NCBI GenBank assembly: GCA_964384825.1
Contig: CAYLMM010000055.1
Coordinates: forward strand, 1 to 17,957
Length of the DNA stretch: 17,957 nucleotides
Origin: CAYLMM01 sp964384825
Lineage (GTDB): Bacteria; Krumholzibacteriota; Krumholzibacteriia; LZORAL124-64-63
Direction: 5' to 3'
Part shown: positions 1 through 5,818 of the stretch, piece after piece
Layout: each line of letters begins with the position of its first letter
Numbering within the stretch: position 1 is the stretch's first letter
Program-made: the position numbers and the translations under genes
The notes under the pieces: generated by a model
What the model was told of the DNA's origin: nothing
Seen by the model: only the letters and a program-made list of their open reading frames with translations
Database searches by the model: none

Positions 1-807
1 CATCGCCGAGGCCCAGTAGCCCTCGATGCCGCCGCTCTGGTGGAAGCTCTCCTCGGTCAGCAGCAGACGGCAGTCGTAGGTCCCGAGCGGCATGGTCGAG
101 GTCCCGGTGCAGAGCCGTTCGATCTCGGCGTAGACGCCGATGTCCGCCGCGACCAGGTCGACGTCGTAGGCGGCGTCGGCCGCGGCGCCTTCGACCGTGC
201 GCCACTTCGGCGGGCTGTCGCAGGCCCCGGCCGTCCGCTGGTGCTCCCACCACAGCACGTGGTAGCTGCTGTCCATCGCGAAGTCGACCTCCGCGGCGCC
301 GAAGCGGTCGGTCAGGAAGAAGTCGAACAGCAGATAGCCCTCGAAGACGTAGGCCGGATCGTCGTGGTTGGCCTCGTAGTCGGCGTCGTTGCTGTTGCCG
401 GGGTTGGGCTGGGTCCGCCACCAGCGGCCGGTGTAGCCGATGCGCTCGTTGGCGTCGTCGTCGCCATCATCCCCCCAGAGTCCGGTCGGCTTGCCGACCA
501 GCTTGATCTGGTAGGCGAAGTTGGGCTTGAGGTTCACGGCCGACAGATGGCCGGCGAAGGTCTCCCCCTCGCAGGGCGCGTAGGTCACCGAAACCTGGGC
601 GTCGGCGTAGAGATACGTTTGCTGATAATCGACGGCGTAGGCGTTGGTTCCGATGTCGCGCCAGCGGAACGGAGCGTCGGGCCAGGTGGTGACGTCGATG
701 GCCGCCCCGAGCGGCACGGTCACCGTCGGACAGGGCCGGGCGGAGACGACGGCGGCGGAGAACATCGCCAGCAGGACGACGAAAATCGGGAAGGATGCGG
801 ATTTCAC
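1..807 (-). CDS. Secreted multimodular protein, N-terminal part only (runs off the left edge)
   Basis: An open frame of 269 codons begins at a GTG at 807 and is still open at base 1. The start is chosen because GGAGG (817-813) lies 5 nt upstream and the frame opens with a signal peptide (VKSASFPIFVVLLAMF..., cleavage near residue 23 after VSA). The rest is the same roughly 240-residue N-terminal domain that opens the genes at 5819 and 8988. Shared blocks include FRWRDIGTNAY, FAGHLSAVNLKPNFAYQ, LVGKPTGLWG, ANERIGYTGRWW, EGYLLFDFFLTDRFG and LLLTEESFHQ. I do not recognise a named family for this domain. By analogy with those two genes, the missing part probably carries module A, cohesin/dockerin-like modules and a FlgD-like tail. 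The product is expected outside the cytoplasm. It is transcribed divergently from the large operon. Confidence 0.88.
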   Translation of the reverse strand, partial: MKSASFPIFVVLLAMFSAAVVSARPCPTVTVPLGAAIDVTTWPDAPFRWRDIGTNAYAVDYQQTYLYADAQVSVTYAPCEGETFAGHLSAVNLKPNFAYQIKLVGKPTGLWGDDGDDDANERIGYTGRWWRTQPNPGNSNDADYEANHDDPAYVFEGYLLFDFFLTDRFGAAEVDFAMDSSYHVLWWEHQRTAGACDSPPKWRTVEGAAADAAYDVDLVAADIGVYAEIERLCTGTSTMPLGTYDCRLLLTEESFHQSGGIEGYWASAM

Positions 808-812
808 GGCCA

Positions 813-817
813 CCTCC
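813..817 (-). promoter_or_regulatory. Shine-Dalgarno GGAGG for the 807 GTG start
   Basis: GGAGG on the minus strand lies 5 nt before the GTG at 807. It decides that start over the neighbouring in-frame GTG at 813, which overlaps the Shine-Dalgarno itself. Confidence 0.7.
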
Positions 818-862
818 AACGACGGATGCTGGGGCGAGCCTTCGGGTCCTCTATGGGGGCGG

Positions 863-872
863 GATGATCATC
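863..872. other. Perfect 10-bp palindrome GATGATCATC at the predicted leftward start site
   Basis: GATGATCATC reads the same on both strands and covers the predicted +1 of the leftward promoter. An operator is possible, but a 10-bp palindrome can occur by chance and no second half-site was found. Confidence 0.25.
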
Positions 873-881
873 ATTCTATCA
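873..881 (-). promoter_or_regulatory. Candidate extended -10 promoter for the leftward gene
   Basis: The minus strand reads TG-A-TAGAAT, an extended -10 (TGn plus a 5/6 match to TATAAT). It would give a transcript start near 866 and a leader of about 60 nt before the GTG at 807. No good -35 is seen at 16-18 nt, which is tolerable for extended -10 promoters. The -10 hexamer is the same as in the divergent forward promoter at 939-967. Confidence 0.42.
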
Positions 882-938
882 CATCGCGAACGGAGTCGGG
901 GAATTTCGGACACCGCGCCCGCCGGCCCCGCGCCACCG

Positions 939-967
939 TTGACATTTCTTCCAGGGTGTCATAGAAT
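939..967 (+). promoter_or_regulatory. Sigma70-type promoter TTGACA-17-TAGAAT
   Basis: A consensus -35 (TTGACA, 939-944) is followed after exactly 17 nt by TAGAAT (962-967), a 5/6 match to the -10. It sits in a locally AT-rich stretch of an otherwise GC-rich region and points toward the large operon. The predicted start is near 974, which gives a leader of about 457 nt before the ATG at 1431. This is the best candidate promoter for the four-gene operon. Confidence 0.65.
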
Positions 968-972
968 CCGAC

Positions 973-1015
973 AATCGCAATCGTGATTTTGAGAATCATC
1001 GGATTCGCGATTTTT
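973..1015 (+). terminator. Imperfect hairpin plus T run at the 5' end of the operon leader (attenuator-like or 5' stem-loop)
   Basis: AATCGC (973-978) pairs with GCGATT (1007-1012), AATC (979-982) with GATT (1002-1005), and GTGATT (983-988) with AATCAT (994-999, one G-T pair). The loop is TTGAG. This makes 16 pairs with two small bulges, and a run of T ends at 1015. The stem starts at about +1 of the predicted transcript. It could stabilise the 5' end, act as an early terminator, or be fortuitous in this AT-rich patch. GAATCC (964-969) could alternatively pair with GGATTC (1001-1006). Confidence 0.38.
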
Positions 1016-1430
1016 CAGTTGTTCACGACTCGCCCGCTTCGAGATCCATTCGCCCGCAATGGCCAGGAGTCGTGTCCGATCCGAGCATCAGTCTCGGCGC
1101 AATTTCCGTCTCGCCCCGCATTCGGACTCCGCCATTTCCCGCTCGCCCGATTCGCCCCGGCACGGTCTTCGTCCACCGCTGTCCGTCGATGTCATGCCCC
1201 GTCCGGCCCCCGTCCGCGGCGATCAGCGGCGACGGCGGCGGACCGGGCGCGCCGGCACCGGACGCCGACCATACAGCCCAGGACGGGCGCGCTCCAACCC
1301 ACTGCCCGGACGCCGCCGGCGGCGAGCCCCGCGTGGCATCTCGCTCATACATGGAATCACCGGAAACCGGATATCGGGGACCATGCGGTCCGTGCGCGGG
1401 CCGTCGTTTTCATCAGCGGGAGATGCGATC
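1016..1430. other. GC-rich leader/intergenic stretch with no supported gene
   Basis: Between the hairpin and the ATG at 1431 there are about 415 bases. Several frames stay open by chance because of high GC, including one continuous with the downstream gene from 1059. The translations are Arg/Pro/Ser-rich without domains or a signal peptide, so none is called. Nothing else was recognised here apart from the Shine-Dalgarno just before 1431. Confidence 0.6.
1418..1423 (+). promoter_or_regulatory. Shine-Dalgarno GGGAGA for the 1431 ATG
   Basis: GGGAGA ends 7 nt before the ATG at 1431. Together with the signal peptide that begins there, it fixes this start rather than the much longer in-frame extension from 1059. 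Confidence 0.65.
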
Positions 1431-4400
1431 ATGAAGAGGATCATCGGAATTCTGGCGATCGTGGCGCTGGCGGGGCTCTGGGCGGAGGCGGCTAGTGCGC
1501 AGTACTATTCGGATTACGTGGATATCGGGACACCGGCCTCCGAGGGCGAACCCATGGGTGTCGCACCGCACAACATGGTGGGGTGGGGCCCGATCGAGCC
1601 GGATACGCATACCGGCAACTACGGCGGAATCGCCTCCGAAGACCCTCCGGGAAGTTGCCGGCCGATCTGGTCACCGACCGAATACGATGCCCTGGACGGC
1701 ATCGAGAACTGGGCCGACCTGGATCTCGACTTCGGCCTCCCCGGCGGGACGAAGACCTTGAAGATCCGCCATCTCGACGGAGGCAGCAACGACGGCCATA
1801 CCCTTCACATCGACGGCGTTCTGATAACGACCTTCTCGCCGCTGGGAGCCTCCGGCGAGAACTGGTACTGGATGGAACTGGATGTTTCGGCCTACAGCGG
1901 GGTCCATACCTTGCGGTGGACCGCAACGGCTCCGGCCGGTACCTATTTCGACCCCTACGGACAGGTCTGCATCGACAAGGTCTACGTGGAGATCGATTCG
2001 GAAACCTACATCGCCCCGACCGTCGCCGACGCCGACCCGATCAACTGCAGCGGCGCCAAGCCCGTCGACTTCCGCTTCACCAACGTCGGGACACAGGCGA
2101 TCCGCGGCTACTCGGTGCGCGTACAGTGTTCGCCCGAACTGAGCTTCACCGAGAGCGACGTCTCGTTCAACGTCGTGCCCGCAGGTGCGAGCGAATCCCA
2201 TTTCGTGACCGAGAACGTCGCGGGCAGCGACTACACCATCGACTACTCGGTTCTGGGCGCGACCGCGGGCATCCCCTCGGACGTCGACCTCTTCACGATC
2301 GATTTCCACGGCGAGGCCGACGGCGTCGGCGTGGTGAGCATCGTCGAAGGCACCCTCGGCACGGTCGACGGCCCGCTGGTGGGCGTGGACGTCTTGGGCA
2401 CCGCGAACGTGAACGTGGACTGCACGGCTTCGGACGTTCCAACGCTCGACGCCGAACCCGAATTCACCGCCGGGGCCGCCAACACGGTCTCGTGGTCGGA
2501 CGAATCGCTCAGCGGCGCGGCTCAGTACAACGCGCAGTGCTCGCTCGACGACTTCGCCACGTTCGTCGAATCGGGCTGGGACGACGTGCTGAGCCACGAG
2601 TTCGACGGCCTGATCGACGGACAGCTCTACAAATACCGCGTGCAGTCGCGCGACATCCTGGAGAACGCCTCGGGATGGTCGGCCACCGAGCAGTCCACCC
2701 AGGACGCGACCGCGCCGGCGACCCTGCTGAACGATCTGCCGCTGCACGTGGATTCGTTCTTCGACATCACGTATGAGATCGAGCTGCCGGCCGAGGTCAG
2801 CGGCGTGGCCAGCGTGCAGCTCTTCTACAAGAAGGACGGCGACATCGACTACACGGCGGGAGACTTCTTCCCGCTGCCGCCGGCCGCCCAGACGCTGACC
2901 TTCGACGCCTCGGCGCTCGACGAGGGACTGTACACCTTCTACACCATCGCCATCGACGCGGTGGGCAACGCCGAGCTGCCGCCGGGCGGCGGTTTCGACA
3001 CCTCGACGACCCTCGACAAGACCGCGCCGGCGACCCGCGTCAGCGACCTCGACCCGGTCTACATCGAGTCGTTCTTCGACGTGTACTACGAACTGGAGAT
3101 TCCCGAGGTCAGCGGCGTGGCTTCGGTGGATCTGTACTACAAGAAGGAAGGCGGTACCTACGCCCTGTACGGCACCTTCGCCGACGACGTCACGCCCCTG
3201 AGCTTCGACACCGGCGCCGGCGGCACCGGCACCGGCGACGGCACCTACTACTTCTACGCGATCGGCACCGACGCCGTGGGCAACATCGAAGAGGCGCCGA
3301 CTGGGCCGGACTACGACGCGACGACCCTGGTCGACACCGCCGGGCCGCAGGTGGCCTCGTTCCTGATCGACGACGGAGCCGAATACGTCAACGGCCTGGC
3401 CGTCAACCTGGACAGCGACGTCGCCGACGTGGCCGAGATGCGGTTCCGCGACCAGGGCGGAACGTGGATCGAGTGGGAAGGCTACGCCGCGGACCGGGCC
3501 TGGACCCTGCCCGCCGGCGACGGGACCAAGACCGTCGAGGCCGAATTCAAGGACTCGTCGGGCAACGTCACGTCCGTCTCGGACGCCATCATCCTCGACA
3601 CCACGGCCCCGGCTCCGGTGGCCGACATCGACGCGGGCCGCGGCAACCTGAAGATCAACCTCGGCTGGGCCAACCCCGACGACGGCGAGACCGAGATCGA
3701 GGTCTGGCGGGGCGCGTGGGTGGGCTTCTACCCCACGATCGAGGACACGGTCCTGGTCTATCCCGAATTCGACGACTGGGACAACGACGTGATCCCGGCG
3801 CGTCCCGCGAGCCGCGACGCGGCCGCGGCCGATCCCTTCTGGAAACGGGTCGCGACGCTGTCCGCTCCGGACGCCGCCTACATCGATGACGACGGCGGCG
3901 CCACGCTGGCCCGCAACGTCTACTACTACGAGATCTTCGTGCGCGACGCCGCCGGCAACTGGAGCGATCCGGCCGCCGAGAACGACGCGGCGACCAGCTA
4001 CCTGCTGGGTGACTTCGCGGGCGATGACGGCGTCATCGAACTCGCGACCGACATCCAGACCTTCGCGCTGACCTACGGGCTGGATGACGGCGAGAGCCTC
4101 TACAACAACGAATGCGACATCGGCCCGACCGACGACTACAGCGGTGACGGGATCCCGACGACCGACGACACGGTCGGTTTCGAGGACCTGATGATCGTGG
4201 CGCTGAACTACGACACCGAACTGGCGAAATCCCAGCCGGTCGAGGGCGGCCTGATCGCCAGCCTGGGCTGGGAACGCGTTTCGGAGAATTCCTGGTCGCT
4301 GATGCTGCTCGAACCGTGCCGCGACCTGAAGGGCCTGCGTCTGACCGCCGACGTTGCGGCCGGCGCGGTGCGTTCGTTCGCCGCCGGCAAGCTGGTCGGC

Positions 4401-4904
4401 GGGCAGGATGGTCCGTTCTTCGCGCAGAACATCGCGTCCCGGGGCCTGGACGCCGGTCTGGCGCTGCTGGGCCGCGACGTCCGCATCATCGGCCAGGGAG
4501 AACTGCTGCGGCTGGATCTCGGCGGCGATCTCGACATCGCCGACATCGTGGTCGAGGCGCGCAACTCGGCGAACGAGATGGTCGAGATCATGTTCGCCGA
4601 GGCCACAGAATCTCAGCCTCTGCCGACCGCCTACGCGCTGGCGGAGAACTATCCGAACCCCTTCAACCCCGCGACGACGATCGACTTCGCGCTGCCCGAG
4701 CCCCAGAGGGTCCGGCTCGCGGTCTACGCCGTCGACGGGCGCCTGATCGCCACGCTGAAGGACGAGTCGATGACCGCCGGCCGCCATTCGGTGGTCTGGA
4801 ACGGCCGCAACGACGGCGGCGATCCGGTGGCCAGCGGCATCTATTTCTACCGCATCGAGGCGGGTCCGTTCAGCAGGACGTGCAAGATGACGCTGTTGAA
4901 GTGA
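1431..4904 (+). CDS. Large secreted multimodular protein (module A, cohesin-like, FnIII/Ig-like, dockerin-like, FlgD-like tail), 1157 aa
   Basis: First gene of the operon. A signal peptide (MKRIIGILAIVALAGLW..., cleavage near 23, ASA-Q) is followed by module A (about 29-190, YVDIGTPASE). Next come a cohesin-like domain (about 205-333) and an FnIII-like domain (337-430). Two closely related Ig-like repeats follow (431-534, 535-639), then a third diverged unit to about 729 and a further FnIII-like domain (730-860, EVWRGAW). A dockerin-like segment (857-935) has GDFAGDDGVIELATDIQTFA and CDIGPTDD...FEDLMIVALN. A second cohesin-like domain (944-1060) has GLDAGLALLG and GQGELLRL. The FlgD/Ig-like C-terminal domain (about 1072-1157) has YPNPFNPATTI and ends KMTLLK. 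No catalytic motif was seen, so a structural or adhesive extracellular role is inferred. Unlike its two large paralogues it lacks the roughly 250-residue N-terminal domain. Its dockerin-like segment lacks the first cysteine of the pair found in the others. Confidence 0.93.
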   Translation: MKRIIGILAIVALAGLWAEAASAQYYSDYVDIGTPASEGEPMGVAPHNMVGWGPIEPDTHTGNYGGIASEDPPGSCRPIWSPTEYDALDGIENWADLDLDFGLPGGTKTLKIRHLDGGSNDGHTLHIDGVLITTFSPLGASGENWYWMELDVSAYSGVHTLRWTATAPAGTYFDPYGQVCIDKVYVEIDSETYIAPTVADADPINCSGAKPVDFRFTNVGTQAIRGYSVRVQCSPELSFTESDVSFNVVPAGASESHFVTENVAGSDYTIDYSVLGATAGIPSDVDLFTIDFHGEADGVGVVSIVEGTLGTVDGPLVGVDVLGTANVNVDCTASDVPTLDAEPEFTAGAANTVSWSDESLSGAAQYNAQCSLDDFATFVESGWDDVLSHEFDGLIDGQLYKYRVQSRDILENASGWSATEQSTQDATAPATLLNDLPLHVDSFFDITYEIELPAEVSGVASVQLFYKKDGDIDYTAGDFFPLPPAAQTLTFDASALDEGLYTFYTIAIDAVGNAELPPGGGFDTSTTLDKTAPATRVSDLDPVYIESFFDVYYELEIPEVSGVASVDLYYKKEGGTYALYGTFADDVTPLSFDTGAGGTGTGDGTYYFYAIGTDAVGNIEEAPTGPDYDATTLVDTAGPQVASFLIDDGAEYVNGLAVNLDSDVADVAEMRFRDQGGTWIEWEGYAADRAWTLPAGDGTKTVEAEFKDSSGNVTSVSDAIILDTTAPAPVADIDAGRGNLKINLGWANPDDGETEIEVWRGAWVGFYPTIEDTVLVYPEFDDWDNDVIPARPASRDAAAADPFWKRVATLSAPDAAYIDDDGGATLARNVYYYEIFVRDAAGNWSDPAAENDAATSYLLGDFAGDDGVIELATDIQTFALTYGLDDGESLYNNECDIGPTDDYSGDGIPTTDDTVGFEDLMIVALNYDTELAKSQPVEGGLIASLGWERVSENSWSLMLLEPCRDLKGLRLTADVAAGAVRSFAAGKLVGGQDGPFFAQNIASRGLDAGLALLGRDVRIIGQGELLRLDLGGDLDIADIVVEARNSANEMVEIMFAEATESQPLPTAYALAENYPNPFNPATTIDFALPEPQRVRLAVYAVDGRLIATLKDESMTAGRHSVVWNGRNDGGDPVASGIYFYRIEAGPFSRTCKMTLLK
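2709..3335 (+). repeat. Tandem duplication of an Ig-like domain inside the first operon gene
   Basis: Two in-frame units of 312 and 315 nt (2709-3020 and 3021-3335) both open with the bases for TAPAT. They share SFFD-YE(I/L)E(L/I)P, EVSGVASV, L(F/Y)YKK and A(I/T)DAVGN. The unit length is about 104 residues, the size of one Ig-like domain. A third, more diverged unit follows (3336-3602). The other large proteins carry fewer such domains, so the expansion looks gene-specific. Confidence 0.8.
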
Positions 4905-4920
4905 TGACCGACCACACCAG

Positions 4921-4947
4921 CGGGGTCGGCCGACGGGGCCGGCCCCG
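4921..4947 (+). other. Strong stem-loop in the gap between the first and second operon genes
   Basis: CGGGGTCGGCC (4921-4931) pairs with GGCCGGCCCCG (4937-4947) over 11 bp with one G-T pair and a 5-nt loop. No T run follows, so it is not a standard intrinsic terminator. It more likely stabilises or processes the mRNA, or partly attenuates transcription between the 1157-aa and 266-aa genes. Confidence 0.5.
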
Positions 4948-4971
4948 CGCAAAACACCGAAGGGACCGGGC

Positions 4972-5772
4972 ATGCGGAAGCGCCGTCTTCGCACCGGACT
5001 CGCAGCGGCTTTCCTGATCGCATCGCTCCTCGGAACGATCGATTCCGCCGCTGCGGTCGACCTGCGTTTCACCCCCGAGCGCCAGCATCTGGAGATCGGC
5101 GAAACCGGCTCCCTGTCGGTCGTGATCGACGAGGCGATCGACGTGCGCACGGTCGAACTCTGGATCCGTTTCGATCCGGTGGTCGTCACCGGCCAGGGCG
5201 GATCGCCGGGCGATCTCTACGCGGCTTCCGGCTGCCCGCTGTTCCCGGTCTTCGAGCCCGGCGAGCCCGGGCAGTGGTACGCGGGCGTGGTCAGCCTCGG
5301 CCCCGACTGCTATCCCACCGGTCCGGGCGAACTCTACCGCTGGAACTTCCAGGCCGCGGCCGACGGCACCTGTCCGGTGACGGTCGACAGCGTGAAGATC
5401 TACGACGCTATGGCCGTCCGCATACCCGACGTTTCGCTGGCGCCGGCGGTCATCCACGTCGGCACCGCGACCGCGGCCGGGCCGCCGCGGCCGATTCCCC
5501 TGTCGCTCGAACTCGCGCCCAATCCATTCAACCCGCGCACCGAGGTCAGCTTCGCCGGAGTTCCCGGAGAAACGGCCGCCGTGACCGTCCACGACATCCG
5601 CGGGCGGCTCGTCGGATCGCTCTGGTCCGGCGCGCTCGCGTCCGTCGCCCGATCCGTAGGATGGAACGGCACCGACGACCGGGGCCGGACCGTTCCGAGC
5701 GGAGTCTACGTGTTCCGGATCCGCAACGCCGCGGGCGACGAGGTCGTCCGCAAGGGGATCCTGCTGAAATGA
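4972..5772 (+). CDS. Secreted single-cohesin protein with FlgD-like C-terminal domain, 266 aa
   Basis: Second gene of the operon, 67 nt after the first; AGGGA lies 6 nt before the ATG. A signal peptide (residues 1-28, SAAA then VD) is followed by one cohesin-like domain (about 30-163). Its pattern is typical: VDLRFTPERQHLEIGETGSL, then VELWIRFDPVVV, then WYAGVVSLGPDC, then GELYRWNFQA. The C-terminal FlgD/Ig-like domain (about 177-266) has LAPNPFNPRTEVSF and SGVYVFRI and ends RKGILLK, matching the tails of its neighbours. Cohesins are carbohydrate-binding-fold domains best known for binding dockerins in cellulosomes. Here a partner role for the dockerin-like segments of the adjacent proteins is possible but not shown. 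It is far smaller than the other three operon products. No enzymatic motif was seen. Confidence 0.92.
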   Translation: MRKRRLRTGLAAAFLIASLLGTIDSAAAVDLRFTPERQHLEIGETGSLSVVIDEAIDVRTVELWIRFDPVVVTGQGGSPGDLYAASGCPLFPVFEPGEPGQWYAGVVSLGPDCYPTGPGELYRWNFQAAADGTCPVTVDSVKIYDAMAVRIPDVSLAPAVIHVGTATAAGPPRPIPLSLELAPNPFNPRTEVSFAGVPGETAAVTVHDIRGRLVGSLWSGALASVARSVGWNGTDDRGRTVPSGVYVFRIRNAAGDEVVRKGILLK

Positions 5773-5806
5773 ACGGGTTTCGTCCGCCCTGCTCCCCGAA
5801 TCGCGC

Positions 5807-5813
5807 AAGGAGG
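5807..5813 (+). promoter_or_regulatory. Shine-Dalgarno AAGGAGG for the 5819 GTG
   Basis: A near-perfect AAGGAGG lies 5 nt before the GTG at 5819. It supports the non-ATG start directly ahead of the signal peptide. Confidence 0.8.
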
Positions 5814-5818
5814 ACGTT

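Noticed and set aside
40..867. Plus-strand open frame of 275 codons at the left edge
   Set aside because: It is antisense to the secreted-protein gene at 1-807, whose translation clearly matches the N-terminal domain of two other genes in the window.
1059..1430. In-frame 124-residue extension upstream of the ATG at 1431
   Set aside because: The extension is Arg/Pro/Ser-rich and would bury the signal peptide. The ATG at 1431 has its own Shine-Dalgarno 7 nt upstream.
3220..3247. Short GGCACC/GGCGACGG repeats that might be a phase-variation tract
   Set aside because: Only a few imperfect units that keep the reading frame. They code for a Gly/Thr loop and are typical of GC-rich sequence.
1671..5189. 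Long minus-strand open frame (1172 codons) opposite the first operon gene
   Set aside because: It is antisense to a gene with clear domains and a signal peptide. Its translation is Arg/Gly/Val/Asp-rich without recognisable domains, as expected of the mirror frame of GC-rich coding DNA.
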